The notes: generated from the letters alone by a model not told the origin. A stretch of 64,000 nt of DNA from an uncultured Pelagibacteraceae bacterium (GCA_902537895.1 CACBCU010000002.1:1-64000), one strand, 5' to 3'; shown: positions 24,875 through 34,579, numbered from the stretch's first letter. Translations and numbers: made by a program.

Positions 24875-25485
24875 TTAATAAGATCATTAATCTTTCTAAT
24901 TATAATTTCTTTATTTTTTTTTAATTCTAAATTTGAGTCAACTATTAAGTATTTGTCTCTTTTATTTCTAACGATTTTTAAATAACCTTTTTGAACCTTT
25001 TCATAAAACTTGCTACTAAATTTATCATATCTATTCAATTTATTTCTTTTTTTTAATCTTGATAACATGTTTTTGTTATTTACAATATTTAAGAAAGTAA
25101 AATCAATTTTAAAATTATTTAGAATAACATTATGAATTTTTTTGATTAAATTTAAGTCAACACCCAATCCAAAATGTTGATAAGCTATAGTGGAGTCAGT
25201 AAATCTATCAATGAGTATAATCTTTTTTTTATGAAATTTTTTTAATTTTTGTATATTTTCACTCCTAGAGGCTGAATATAAAAATAAATCAGTATTTCGA
25301 TTAAAATTTGATTTTTTATTAAGAATTAATTTTCTAATAATCTCTGAATTTTTACTACCACCAGGTTCTCTTAAACATATATATGGAATTTTTTTTTTTT
25401 TTAAAAATTTACAAACATTTTTAATATGAAGAGATTTCCCACTGCACTCAATACCTTCAAAAACAATAACAGGCTTATTAGACAT
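24871..25485 (-). CDS. tmk: Thymidylate kinase
   Basis: Phosphorylates dTMP to dTDP. The 204-residue protein has the P-loop FEGIECSGKSLHI, LREPGGSKNSEII, the LIDRFTDSTIAYQHFGLG substrate region and a basic lid KKRNKLNRYDKFSSKFY. I start it at the ATG at 25485; a GTG immediately before it is possible. It overlaps the upstream dac gene by 8 bases and holB by 4. Confidence 0.94.
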   Translation of the reverse strand: MSNKPVIVFEGIECSGKSLHIKNVCKFLKKKKIPYICLREPGGSKNSEIIRKLILNKKSNFNRNTDLFLYSASRSENIQKLKKFHKKKIILIDRFTDSTIAYQHFGLGVDLNLIKKIHNVILNNFKIDFTFLNIVNNKNMLSRLKKRNKLNRYDKFSSKFYEKVQKGYLKIVRNKRDKYLIVDSNLELKKNKEIIIRKINDLIK

Positions 25486-26629
25486 CACCCCAAATTAAAT
25501 AATTAAGAGACTTCATAAGTCTTGAAAACATATTAACTTTTTTAACATCATTAGCTGCTAGCAAATTATATTCTCCAATTATATTCTCATTATAAGAAAT
25601 ATTTAATTTTCCAATAATTTGATCTTTTTTAATTGGCGCTTCAACTGGTCCCTTATAGTTAATTGATACTTTTAATAATCTTTTTTGTGCTTTTTTTATA
25701 GTTTTATATATGTCTTCATTTACATATACATTTACTTGTTTTTCTTTTCCCAACCATACATCAACTTTGTCTAAAGATTTTTTTGCTTTAGCTATTTCGA
25801 TGAGATCAAAATTTGTAATACCATAAGTTAATAACTTAGTACTTTCTCTAGACCTACTATTTTTAGTTTCAAACCCACTCCCAACGGCTATTAATCTTCG
25901 TCCATTTTTTTCTAATGATGAGGCCAAAGAATACTTTTCAACCGCTAAGTACCCGGTTTTGATTCCATCCGCTCCAAGATTTTTATAAAGAAGTGGATTA
26001 CGATTTCCCTGAGTTATGGGGTCACCACCTGTCCTATCCCAAGTAAACTCTGTCTCACTAAATAATTGATAATATTCGGGATGTTCTTTAATAAGGTAAT
26101 TAGACATTATAAGAATATCCCTAACAGTCGAGTAATTATCTGGATCATTAATTCCTGATGAATTAGTAAAATTTGTATTTTCCATGCCTAATTCTTTGGC
26201 TTTCATTGTCATAAGAAGTGCAAATTCCTCTTCGGTTCCCGCAATACCTTCTGCTAAAGCAATACAGGCATCGTTTCCAGAGGCAACAATAATTCCTTTA
26301 AGTAAATTTTCTACACTAACCTCATCTCCAACCATTATAAACATTGAGGAGTATCCAGCAGTAGATAATCTCCATGCTTTTTCTGATATTATAAATTTAT
26401 CCTCTAAATTTAAATCACCAGACTTAATTAAATCAAAAGCGATTATAGATGTCATAATTTTAGTCATCGAAGCTGGGTAAATTGATCTATCAGGATCTTT
26501 TTCATAAAGTATCTCTCCAGACAAAAAATCTTGTAAGATGGCAGTTCTAGCCTTTATTTGAATATTTGCATTCAAGTAACTTGAAAGAAATAATATTATT
26601 AAATTAGTTATAAAAATTTTCTTAAACAT
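25478..26629 (-). CDS. dacC: D-alanyl-D-alanine carboxypeptidase (penicillin-binding protein 5/6 type)
   Basis: A periplasmic, membrane-anchored peptidase that trims peptidoglycan stem peptides. Over 383 residues: an N-terminal signal peptide, the active-site SXXK in YPASMTKIMTSII near residue 54, SGN in IIVASGNDACIALAEG near 117, and KTG in ADGIKTGYLAV near 220. A C-terminal PBP5-type beta domain and an amphipathic end (MFSRLMKSLNYLIWG) follow. It is in the mltB-rlpA-dac cell-wall run. Confidence 0.93.
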   Translation of the reverse strand: MFKKIFITNLIILFLSSYLNANIQIKARTAILQDFLSGEILYEKDPDRSIYPASMTKIMTSIIAFDLIKSGDLNLEDKFIISEKAWRLSTAGYSSMFIMVGDEVSVENLLKGIIVASGNDACIALAEGIAGTEEEFALLMTMKAKELGMENTNFTNSSGINDPDNYSTVRDILIMSNYLIKEHPEYYQLFSETEFTWDRTGGDPITQGNRNPLLYKNLGADGIKTGYLAVEKYSLASSLEKNGRRLIAVGSGFETKNSRSRESTKLLTYGITNFDLIEIAKAKKSLDKVDVWLGKEKQVNVYVNEDIYKTIKKAQKRLLKVSINYKGPVEAPIKKDQIIGKLNISYNENIIGEYNLLAANDVKKVNMFSRLMKSLNYLIWGDV

Positions 26630-27368
26630 TATTTAGTATTTCTAAATTTTCAAAATTCATTGGCCTAAGTTTTTCGTAGGACTCTTTTAAACTTTTTATA
26701 TCATTAAAGGGGCCTATTAGTACTCTAAATTTTGTTTTAGAAAGTTGTAGTATTCTAGAATTTTTTATGTTTGTTTCTTTTGCAATTCGCGAAATCATTG
26801 TCTTTGCTGAAGTTTTGTAATAAAAGTCAGCTAGTTTTATTGAATAGGAAAATTTAAGTTTTGTGTTTGTCTTTTTTTTTTTAGGTGTTGAATTTAGGTC
26901 TTTTATTTGAATACTATCAATAGGTGCTTTTTCAGCAACTTTTTTTTCTTCTTCAAATGTCTTGCTCTTTTTTGCAATAAAAGTAGAATTTTTTGAGACT
27001 AGTACTATTTCTAATAGGGGTTCATTAAAATCAAGATCCAAATCTTCAGCTATTCTTTTAGATATAATCGAATTATAAAAATCTGAAAATCTTTGATTAT
27101 TAGATTTCACTTCTGCAATCAAGGACTTACCATTTTTTGGATTAGTTATTTTGACAGTTGATTTTCTTTTAAGCGATTTGTGATAAATCATTAATGATCT
27201 ATCATCCAATTTTTTTATTTTATCTAAACTTTCATCAAAAATTAAAGCAAATCCACTATTAGTGTATTTTTTTTCTAATTTTATCTCAGTTTTATCTAAT
27301 TCTTTAGGGAGTTGAACACAACCTATCAAAAAAAGAGAAAGTAATATAACTAAAATCTTATAATTCAT
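26622..27368 (-). CDS. rlpA: RlpA-like septal lipoprotein with SPOR domain
   Basis: A 248-residue lipoprotein: signal peptide with lipobox LIGC near residue 17, a double-psi-barrel RlpA region (about 30-120, with VKITNPKNGKSLIAEV), a lysine-rich linker and a C-terminal SPOR-type domain (about 175-248, YSIKLADFYYKTSAKTMI ... RVLIGPF). RlpA proteins are lytic transglycosylases acting on denuded glycan strands at the septum. The barrel is divergent and I do not identify the catalytic aspartate with confidence. Position between mltB and dac supports the call. Confidence 0.75.
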   Translation of the reverse strand: MNYKILVILLSLFLIGCVQLPKELDKTEIKLEKKYTNSGFALIFDESLDKIKKLDDRSLMIYHKSLKRKSTVKITNPKNGKSLIAEVKSNNQRFSDFYNSIISKRIAEDLDLDFNEPLLEIVLVSKNSTFIAKKSKTFEEEKKVAEKAPIDSIQIKDLNSTPKKKKTNTKLKFSYSIKLADFYYKTSAKTMISRIAKETNIKNSRILQLSKTKFRVLIGPFNDIKSLKESYEKLRPMNFENLEILNNV

Positions 27369-28359
27369 TTTTAAATTTGTCCTTTAAAGTACAAACAGCT
27401 AAAGCGAATCTCAAGGATCTATTCCATTGAAGAATAATTTCATAATTATCAAATACAATATAAGCAGGGTTTAGAGTTTCTGCTCCTGGAATGATATCTT
27501 TATCAGGAGTAATTATTGCAACATTATAGTTAGATTTTAAAAAACTTAATTTATCATAATTTTCTATGTATTTCTTAAAAAAACTTAATCTCTTTTTATT
27601 ATGAAGTTTTTTTGCAGATACATTTAAATATTTTTTTGGTATGTTTTTTTTTAGATCTATCTTGTAAAAGCAAGGAGAATTTTTTTTCCAACCAATTTTT
27701 TTTAGATAGTTTGCAGCAGACGCATAAGCATCGTGAGAATTTTTTAAGTTTATATAATTATCAGTATTAAAATCAATAGCATGGTTTTTTATAGTCGAGG
27801 GCATAAACTGAAAAAAACCAAAAGCTCCTGCCCATGAACCATATAAAGATTTATAATCTATTTGATTTTCATCTATTAACTTAAGTAAAATTAAAAGTTC
27901 TTTAGTAAAAAACTCAGATCTTCTTTTATCGTAGCTTAATGTTGCTAGTGAAGAAATAATATCCATTTTACCAACATAAGTTCCATAATTTGTTTCTATT
28001 CCCATTAATGATAGTAAAAGTTCTTTTTCAATCTCAAACTTATTTTCAACAACATTAATCAGCTCTTTATTATTTGAATAAAAGTCAACACCTTTACTCA
28101 ATTTTTTTGAAGACGCTCTTTTTGAAATATAAGTCTTAGTATCTTCATAAAATTCAGGTTGATATCTATCATATTTTATTACATTCGATAGAAACCTAGC
28201 ATCAGTCATTACAAGATCAAAAGTTTGTTCAGAAATATTATTGGCTAAAGCTCTTTGTTTAAAATTTTTTTTCCAATTTTCAAAGCTTTGAATTTCATTA
28301 GCAAAGGAACTAGACTGGAAAAAAAATACAATTAAAAAAAAAATTTTAATTTTGTTCAT
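27358..28359 (-). CDS. mltB: Lytic murein transglycosylase (MltB family)
   Basis: A 333-residue exported enzyme that cleaves peptidoglycan glycan strands. It has a signal peptide (1-20), NWKKNFKQRALANNIS, the catalytic glutamate in LMGIETNYGTYVG near residue 119, and AGAFGFFQFMPSTIKNHAIDF near 170, followed by AASAANYLKKIGW-type DAYASAANYLKKIGW. No C-terminal peptidoglycan-binding domain is visible. It overlaps rarD by 14 bases and rlpA by 11. Confidence 0.9.
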   Translation of the reverse strand: MNKIKIFFLIVFFFQSSSFANEIQSFENWKKNFKQRALANNISEQTFDLVMTDARFLSNVIKYDRYQPEFYEDTKTYISKRASSKKLSKGVDFYSNNKELINVVENKFEIEKELLLSLMGIETNYGTYVGKMDIISSLATLSYDKRRSEFFTKELLILLKLIDENQIDYKSLYGSWAGAFGFFQFMPSTIKNHAIDFNTDNYINLKNSHDAYASAANYLKKIGWKKNSPCFYKIDLKKNIPKKYLNVSAKKLHNKKRLSFFKKYIENYDKLSFLKSNYNVAIITPDKDIIPGAETLNPAYIVFDNYEIILQWNRSLRFALAVCTLKDKFKNEL

Positions 28360-29224
28360 ATAAATCGTTTAAATATATAATTACAGCAATCCAAATGATA
28401 ATAAAACTTAGAAATTTCAATAATGAAAAATCCTCCCCATAATAAAAATAACCTAAAATGAACTGTAAAGTTGGTGTGATGTAAAAAATCATTCCAGTTG
28501 GACCCAAACCAATTAACTCAACCCCTCTTACATAAAGAAACAAAGGAATCACTGTCATTGGACCAGCTAAAAGTAGATACAGACTTAATCCTGAGTTATT
28601 CAAACTAAAATCATTAAAGTTATTATTTGCAATAATATAAAATGCAACAAGAGCAAATGGAAAAATATACAAGCTTTCAATTAATAATCCAATGTCAGTA
28701 TCTATTTTAATTTTTTTTCTTACTAAGTTATAAAATGCCCAACTAAAAGCTACGACCAGACCAACCCAAGGTAAAGATCTAAGATTAAATAAAATTAATA
28801 TTATAATTGATATTAAAACTAAAAGGATTGAAAAAATTCTTTTTTTATTAAGTTTTTCTTTAAAAAAAATATATCCTAATAGAACACTGATTATTGGCAT
28901 AATAAAATATCCGAAACTTGCATCTATAATTCTTTCGGAAGCTACTGCATATATCCATATAGACCAATTAACAAAAATTAAAAAACCAGATACAAATAAT
29001 CCAATTAATTTTTTTTTATCTTTTATTTCTTTAAGAAACATTTGCCATTTAGACAAAAAAGTTGTGGTAAAAACTAACATGATTGCAGTCCATAAACATC
29101 TATGCACAACTAATTCTGTATGACCGATAAAAGATACGGACTCAAAATATATAACTCCAATAAATCCCCACCAAAATGAACCCAGTGAAGTTAAAATCAA
29201 ACCTTTATTAAAATTATTTTTCAT
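28346..29224 (-). CDS. rarD: RarD protein, DMT-superfamily transporter
   Basis: A 292-residue ten-helix permease. It begins KGLILTSLGSFWWGFIGVIYFES and carries ELVVHRCLWTAIML, FVNWSIWIYAVASERIIDASFGYFI, LGYIFFKEKLNKKR and GLGPTGMIFYITPTLQFILG, the distinctive RarD segments. Originally linked to chloramphenicol resistance; the natural substrate is unknown. It heads the leftward mltB-rlpA-dac-tmk-holB-metG-tatD run, suggesting a promoter just upstream at about 29,225-29,300. Confidence 0.87.
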   Translation of the reverse strand: MKNNFNKGLILTSLGSFWWGFIGVIYFESVSFIGHTELVVHRCLWTAIMLVFTTTFLSKWQMFLKEIKDKKKLIGLFVSGFLIFVNWSIWIYAVASERIIDASFGYFIMPIISVLLGYIFFKEKLNKKRIFSILLVLISIIILILFNLRSLPWVGLVVAFSWAFYNLVRKKIKIDTDIGLLIESLYIFPFALVAFYIIANNNFNDFSLNNSGLSLYLLLAGPMTVIPLFLYVRGVELIGLGPTGMIFYITPTLQFILGYFYYGEDFSLLKFLSFIIIWIAVIIYLNDLYEQN

Positions 29225-29308
29225 ACTAATTAAATGAACAAAATATCAAGACTAATTAGACTATTTTATTGTTGAATTAAATATTTTTAATTATAAAAGC
29301 TTCTACAC

Positions 29309-29398
29309 GGAGAGATGGCTGAGCGGTTGAAAGCACCGGTCTTGAAAACCGGCAAAGGGGCAACTCTTTCCTGGGTTCGAATCCCAGTCTCTCCGCCA
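29309..29398 (+). tRNA. tRNA-Ser (TGA)
   Basis: Acceptor GGAGAGA/TCTCTCC, a D-arm with GGCTGAGCGGTTGAAAGC, anticodon stem-loop CCGGTCTTGAAAACCGG with TGA, a long variable arm GCAAAGGGGCAACTCTTTCC as for class II tRNAs, T-arm CTGGGTTCGAATCCCAG, G discriminator and an encoded CCA. Confidence 0.98.
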
Positions 29399-29404
29399 TC
29401 AAAA

Positions 29405-29665
29405 TTATTTATATTTAAAATTTTTAAATAAATTGTTAATTTTATTGTTTTCAAATTCCAAATCGGTTTTTAAACCATTATAAAAATTATAAAGATTGTT
29501 ATCATCTACTTCCAAGAGCTTTAATAATTCATTTAAGTCACTAAAATCTAATTCATTTAAGTATTTATTGGTGAAAGCTCCTAATAATTTATCCATTTCT
29601 TTGGTACCACGATAATTTGATCTGTAAATTATTTTTTTTTTTATTTGTTCTATATCAGTGGTCAT
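29405..29665 (-). CDS. sdhE: Succinate dehydrogenase flavinylation factor SdhE
   Basis: An 86-residue helical protein of the SdhE/SDHAF2 family that assists covalent FAD attachment to SdhA. The family motif RGxxE appears as SNYRGTKEMDKLLGAF, followed by a typical LNELLKLLEVDDNNLYNF segment. It is divergent from recG with 22 bases between, the same neighbourhood as in other alphaproteobacteria, where mfd often comes next; here tRNA-Ser and rarD lie beyond it instead. Confidence 0.85.
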   Translation of the reverse strand: MTTDIEQIKKKIIYRSNYRGTKEMDKLLGAFTNKYLNELDFSDLNELLKLLEVDDNNLYNFYNGLKTDLEFENNKINNLFKNFKYK

Positions 29666-29687
29666 AATAGGAATATAATATTAGTTT

Positions 29688-31739
29688 ATGGATATTAAAA
29701 GAAATTATGAATATTTATTGTCTGATCTAAGTTCTCTAAAAGGTGTAGGAGTAAAGACAACAAATTTATTAAAAAAGAAAAAAATAAATACTATTTTTGA
29801 TCTTTTATGGAGATTACCAAAATCTTCTACAGATAGAAGTTTATCATCAAAAATTAAAGATTTAAAAATAGATGAAGTACAAACTATAAGTATAATTCCT
29901 CAAAAATATTCTTTTCCTAGAATAAGAAACTTACCAAATCGAGTTTTATGTAAAGATGAAACTGGTGAAATAGATTGTATTTTCTTTAATAGTTATGAGG
30001 GTTATATTAAAAAAATATTGCCTATTGGAAAAGAAATTACAATTAGTGGTAAAATTAAATATTTTAGGAACAGATACCAATTAACAAATCCAAAATATGT
30101 TTCAGAAGACTCGACTATTATAAAACAAAAACATAATAATTATTCATTGACTGATGGTATCAGTGAAAAAGTATATAATAAAATAATGTTACAAATAATC
30201 AAAAATTTGCCTAAAATTAATGAATGGCACTCAAAAAACATATTAAAAAAATTTGACAATATCGGGTGGAATGACTCAATCAAAAAGTTACATGAACCTG
30301 AAAATATTGGTAAATTTAAAGAAAATTTTTATCAAAGACTTGCTTTTGATGAAATTTTTTCAACCTTTTTAGTTAATTCAGAAATTAGAAAGAAAATTAA
30401 AAAAATTAAAAAAATAAAAAAAAAATTTGATATCAAAAAACAAAATAAAATAATATCTAGTTTAGATTTTTCATTAACCAGTGACCAAACTAAAACATTA
30501 AATGAGATTAATAATGATTTATGTTCAGATAATAAAATGTTTAGATTGCTTCAAGGAGATGTTGGTAGCGGTAAAACAATAGTATCTTTATTATCTGCAT
30601 TCAATACTATTAATTCTGATTTTCAAGTTGCAGTCATGGCTCCTACTGAAATTTTAGCTAGACAGCACTTTTTATTAGCAAAAAGAATATTTTCAAAAAA
30701 TATTAAAATTGAATTACTCTCAGGAAAATCAACTTATAAAAACAAAAAAATTATTTTAGATAAGCTTTTAAGAAAAGAGATTGATATAATATTTGGAACA
30801 CATGCCTTATTTCAAAAAAAAGTAAAATTTAAAAAACTAGGATTGATAATAATTGATGAACAACATAAATTTGGGGTCAGTCAAAGAAAGAGATTATCTG
30901 ACAAAGCTGGAAAAGATTGTGATATTCTTTTGATGACAGCTACACCAATTCCACGTACTTTAACAATGACCATATACGGAGATATGGATCTTTCAATTAT
31001 AAGAGAAAAACCTAATAGCCGAAAACCTGTAAAAACTTATAGTAAACTTGAAAACAAGATTGAAGATGTAATAAAATTCATTAAAAAAGAAATCAAACTT
31101 GGAAACCAAATTTTCTGGGTATGCCCATTAATAGAGGAATCAAAAAAAATTGATCATACTTCAGCAATTAAAAAGTCTGAATATTTAAAAAAAATATTTC
31201 CTAATGAAGTTTATTTACTGCATGGAAAAACAACCAACGAGGAAAAAGAAAAAATTTTAAACAAATTTTTAAGAAATGAATTTAAGATTTTGGTTTCAAC
31301 TACTATCATTGAGGTTGGTATAGATTTCCCTAATGCAAATGTAATTATAATAGAAAATGCAAATAAATTTGGTTTGTCTCAATTACATCAACTTAGGGGT
31401 AGAGTTGGAAGAGGCAACAAAGAATCTTCATGTATATTAATGTTTAAGTCAAATCTAAGTGATAATGCTAAAAAAAGAATCAATATATTAAAAGGATCTA
31501 ATGACGGATTTGAAATATCTGAAGAGGATATGAAATTAAGAGGTTTTGGAGATATTCTTGGCTTTAAACAAAGTGGAATCAAAAACTTTAAATTAGCAGA
31601 TCCTGTACATAATCATAATCTTTTTATTTTAGCAGAAAAAGAAATTAAAAGAATAGAAAATGAAAAAGAAGACATAGGTAAATTTAAACCATTAATTAAA
31701 TTATATGATCGAGCAGATATAATAAATGATATTGCCTAA
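29688..31739 (+). CDS. recG: ATP-dependent DNA helicase RecG
   Basis: Remodels stalled forks and Holliday junctions. The 683-residue protein has the N-terminal helix-hairpin/wedge OB region (about 15-140, LSSLKGVGVKTTNLL and CKDETGEIDCIFF), Walker A GDVGSGKT at 290-297, APTEILARQHF, DEQH at 390-393, TATPIPRTL, and the C-terminal helicase domain with ATTIIEVGID-type STTIIEVGIDFPNA, QLRGRVGRG and the RecG-specific RGFGDILGFKQSG. The end overlaps the convergent DUF502 gene by 4 bases. Confidence 0.96.
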   Translation: MDIKRNYEYLLSDLSSLKGVGVKTTNLLKKKKINTIFDLLWRLPKSSTDRSLSSKIKDLKIDEVQTISIIPQKYSFPRIRNLPNRVLCKDETGEIDCIFFNSYEGYIKKILPIGKEITISGKIKYFRNRYQLTNPKYVSEDSTIIKQKHNNYSLTDGISEKVYNKIMLQIIKNLPKINEWHSKNILKKFDNIGWNDSIKKLHEPENIGKFKENFYQRLAFDEIFSTFLVNSEIRKKIKKIKKIKKKFDIKKQNKIISSLDFSLTSDQTKTLNEINNDLCSDNKMFRLLQGDVGSGKTIVSLLSAFNTINSDFQVAVMAPTEILARQHFLLAKRIFSKNIKIELLSGKSTYKNKKIILDKLLRKEIDIIFGTHALFQKKVKFKKLGLIIIDEQHKFGVSQRKRLSDKAGKDCDILLMTATPIPRTLTMTIYGDMDLSIIREKPNSRKPVKTYSKLENKIEDVIKFIKKEIKLGNQIFWVCPLIEESKKIDHTSAIKKSEYLKKIFPNEVYLLHGKTTNEEKEKILNKFLRNEFKILVSTTIIEVGIDFPNANVIIIENANKFGLSQLHQLRGRVGRGNKESSCILMFKSNLSDNAKKRINILKGSNDGFEISEEDMKLRGFGDILGFKQSGIKNFKLADPVHNHNLFILAEKEIKRIENEKEDIGKFKPLIKLYDRADIINDIA

Positions 31740-32353
31740 TTTTTACCCGAAGATGTTCCGGCAGAAACAATGAATTTAGACGCTTCCTCAAATGTCATAT
31801 CAAGATAAATTACGTCCTCTATCGGAAACATTAATAAAAATCCGCTTGTTGGATTTGGGGTTGTCGGTACAAAAACATTAATCAATTTTTTATTAGTTTT
31901 CTTTGCCATTTCACCAGTATTTTCTTTTGTTGCAAAACCTACAGCCCACACACCTTTTCTAGGATATTCTATTAAAACTACACTTTTCTTATTGTTATCT
32001 TTTTTTGAAAACGTTTCTGTCATTTGAACTATGGCAGAGTAAATAGTTCTTAAAAATGGGATACGTTTAAAAAGATCATCAATAAGTTTTAAAATTCTTT
32101 TTCCCAAAAATGATAAAGATAAACCCCCAACAACAGTAATGAATATTAGCGAAATCAAAATTTCTATACCTGGAATTTCAAATGGTAAATAACTATTTGG
32201 GTTAATATTTTCTGGTAAAATTCTGGAAGAAAGGCCAATTAGAACTTTACTTAGGTATAAGGTAAATCCTATGGGAATAAGAACAACTACACCTGTAATG
32301 AAATAGTTTCTTAATAGTAAAGTTATTGATCTTTTCTTTTTAATTTTTGACAT
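31736..32353 (-). CDS. DUF502-family inner-membrane protein
   Basis: A 205-residue COG2928 protein with two membrane helices (about 15-35 and 60-82) and a soluble C-terminal part. It has LRNYFITGVVVLIPIGFTL, RIPFLRTIYSAIVQMTETF, VVLIEYPRKGVWAVGFAT, and the FVPTTPNPTSGFLLMFP segment that defines the family. Function unknown. Its location next to recG is conserved in alphaproteobacteria. Confidence 0.88.
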   Translation of the reverse strand: MSKIKKKRSITLLLRNYFITGVVVLIPIGFTLYLSKVLIGLSSRILPENINPNSYLPFEIPGIEILISLIFITVVGGLSLSFLGKRILKLIDDLFKRIPFLRTIYSAIVQMTETFSKKDNNKKSVVLIEYPRKGVWAVGFATKENTGEMAKKTNKKLINVFVPTTPNPTSGFLLMFPIEDVIYLDMTFEEASKFIVSAGTSSGKN

Positions 32354-32463
32354 AATTAATTAAAACTTGAATAAATAACAAAAACAATTGCAATTATAAA
32401 TAACACTAATAAAATTTTGTTATTTAGATTCATGCATAAATATAATATCAATGTTAAAGAAAA

Positions 32464-33291
32464 ATGAATAGAAGAAAATTTTTATCATATGTTGGCTGTA
32501 GTTGCGGGGGTTTTATTCTCAATTCTTGTACTACAGCACCTATTACTGAAAGAAAACAGTTAAGTATAGTCCCCGAGGCAAGACTAAATGCTCATGCAGC
32601 TAAAGTCTATGAAGAAGTTAAGAAAAAAGAAAAATTAAGTAAAGATACTAAAACACTCAATTTAATAAAAGATATTGGGAAAAAGATGGAGGATTCAATT
32701 AGTGAATATTTTTATCAGTCTAAATTAGACGATCCTACCAAATATTTTGACTGGGAATATATATTAATTGAAAATAAAAAGATTAGAAACGCATGGTGTA
32801 TGCCAGGTGGAAAAATTGCAGTTTACACAGGTATATTAGATGTTACCAAAAATACAAATGGACTAGCTGCAGTAATGGGGCATGAGATTGCTCACGCTGT
32901 AGCAAAACATTCTGTAGAAAGAGCAAGTCGAGGGACGTTATTGAATGTTGGTACAAAAATTATAGATATTGCAAGTGGAGGTGTTTTATCTGATATCAAC
33001 AGAACTACTCGTATGGATACCGTAGGACTATTATCTCAATTAGGGATAATGAATCCTTTTAATAGGAAACAAGAAAGTGAAGCTGATTATCTTGGTATGA
33101 TTTTTTCCTCTTTATCTGGTTATGACATTAGAGAAACCCCAAAAATTTGGGAAAGAATGAAAGAATATAATAAAGGAAAGACACAACCAGAATTTATGAG
33201 TACGCATCCTTCACCTGAGAATAGAATTAAAAAAATTAACGAGTGGACAAATCAAATACTTTTAGAGTTCCCACCACTTAAGATTTCTTAA
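32464..33291 (+). CDS. M48-family metalloprotease, Tat-type lipoprotein
   Basis: A 275-residue LoiP/YcaL-like zinc protease. The N-terminus MNRRKFLSYVG carries a twin-arginine motif (NRRKFLS), followed by a hydrophobic run and the lipobox LNSC at 19-22, so it is probably exported by Tat and lipidated. The HEIAH motif is at 140-144 and the third ligand Glu is in ESEADYLG near 206. THPSPENRI is the conserved end. Likely degrades misfolded envelope proteins. It stands alone before tRNA-Lys. Confidence 0.9.
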   Translation: MNRRKFLSYVGCSCGGFILNSCTTAPITERKQLSIVPEARLNAHAAKVYEEVKKKEKLSKDTKTLNLIKDIGKKMEDSISEYFYQSKLDDPTKYFDWEYILIENKKIRNAWCMPGGKIAVYTGILDVTKNTNGLAAVMGHEIAHAVAKHSVERASRGTLLNVGTKIIDIASGGVLSDINRTTRMDTVGLLSQLGIMNPFNRKQESEADYLGMIFSSLSGYDIRETPKIWERMKEYNKGKTQPEFMSTHPSPENRIKKINEWTNQILLEFPPLKIS

Positions 33292-33295
33292 AGTA

Positions 33296-33371
<76 letters not shown>

Positions 33372-33454
33372 AAATAAAGTACTGATTGAGAGTGTATATA
33401 CATAATTATAAGAATAATTCAAATGACAATTTGTGAGACAAAAAAGTTAATTAA

Positions 33455-34567
33455 CTACAACTTATCTATATATTTATCATGAAATTCCTTAAAAGTGCCA
33501 TTACGGATATTTTTCCTTATTAACAACATCAATTCTTGATAGAAGTTAATATTGTGTAAAGTTAATAACATTGAACCAAGAATTTCATTAGTATTAAACA
33601 AATGATTTAAATAGCTTTTAGAATACTTATTTAAATCAAGAGTTTTAACCGCTGGATCAAGAGGAGAATCATCGTTTTGATATTTACTATTTCTAATATT
33701 AAGTCTTCCATTCCATGTAAAAGCCAAACCAGTTCTTCCAGATCTTGTTGGTAAAACACAATCAAACATATCAATACCTCTCATTACAGCTCCCAAAATA
33801 TCAGATGGAGTACCAACACCCATTAAATAATGAGGTTTTTCATGTGGAAGAATATCTTTTAGGCCATCTAATACTCCAAACATTTCTTTTTGTGTCTCGC
33901 CTACAGCTAATCCACCAACAGCATATCCATCAAATTCTATATCTATTAGTTCTTTCAGAGATTGTTTTCTTAAATCCTGGAATAGTCCTCCTTGAACAAT
34001 CCCAAATAAGGCTTTGTGTGAATTTAATCCGAAGGCTTTCTTAGATCTTTCAGCCCAATATAAAGATAAATTCATAGAATTATTTATTAAATCATAATCT
34101 TTTGTATTTTTGGGACATTCATCCATTATCATACAAATATCTGAATTAAGACCTAGTTGAATTTCAATACTTCTTTCTGGACTTAAAATAAATTTTTTTC
34201 CATCTATATGTGAATTAAAAATTGCACCTTCTTCCCGGTCAATTTTATTTAATTTTGAGAGAGACATAACTTGAAAACCTCCTGAGTCGGTGAGTATAGG
34301 TAGGTCACAATTCATAAATTTGTGTAATCCGCCTACTCTTTCAATTCTTTCTACACCGGGTCTAATCATTAAATGATATGTATTTGACAGAATTATTTCT
34401 GAATTAGTTTTCTTGATATCATTAATTGTGCAAGCTTTAACTGTTGCCTGCGTGCCTACAGGCATAAAAGCTGGAGTGTGTATATCACCTCTATGTGTTT
34501 TTATAAGGCCTTCTCTAGCATAACCATCAGTTTTGGAAACCTCAAAGGCAAATTTTTTAATATCCAT
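33455..34567 (-). CDS. tgt: tRNA-guanine transglycosylase, lacking the zinc-site cysteines
   Basis: Exchanges guanine 34 for preQ1 in queuosine tRNAs. The 370-residue protein has TPAFMPVGTQATVKA, the general-base Asp94 in LTDSGGFQV, GIVQGGLFQDLR, GYAVGGLAVGE and the nucleophile Asp269 in MFDCVLPTR. The structural zinc site CxCxxC...H is altered: where relatives have DPACDCPACRNYS this protein has DPAVKTLDLNKYS, with Val307, Thr309 and Leu312 at the three cysteine positions; His338 of the site remains. The fold may be zinc-free here. Next gene downstream on the genome, upstream in transcription, is a peptidyl-prolyl isomerase. Confidence 0.94.
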   Translation of the reverse strand: MDIKKFAFEVSKTDGYAREGLIKTHRGDIHTPAFMPVGTQATVKACTINDIKKTNSEIILSNTYHLMIRPGVERIERVGGLHKFMNCDLPILTDSGGFQVMSLSKLNKIDREEGAIFNSHIDGKKFILSPERSIEIQLGLNSDICMIMDECPKNTKDYDLINNSMNLSLYWAERSKKAFGLNSHKALFGIVQGGLFQDLRKQSLKELIDIEFDGYAVGGLAVGETQKEMFGVLDGLKDILPHEKPHYLMGVGTPSDILGAVMRGIDMFDCVLPTRSGRTGLAFTWNGRLNIRNSKYQNDDSPLDPAVKTLDLNKYSKSYLNHLFNTNEILGSMLLTLHNINFYQELMLLIRKNIRNGTFKEFHDKYIDKL

Positions 34568-34579
34568 TTAAATTTATGA

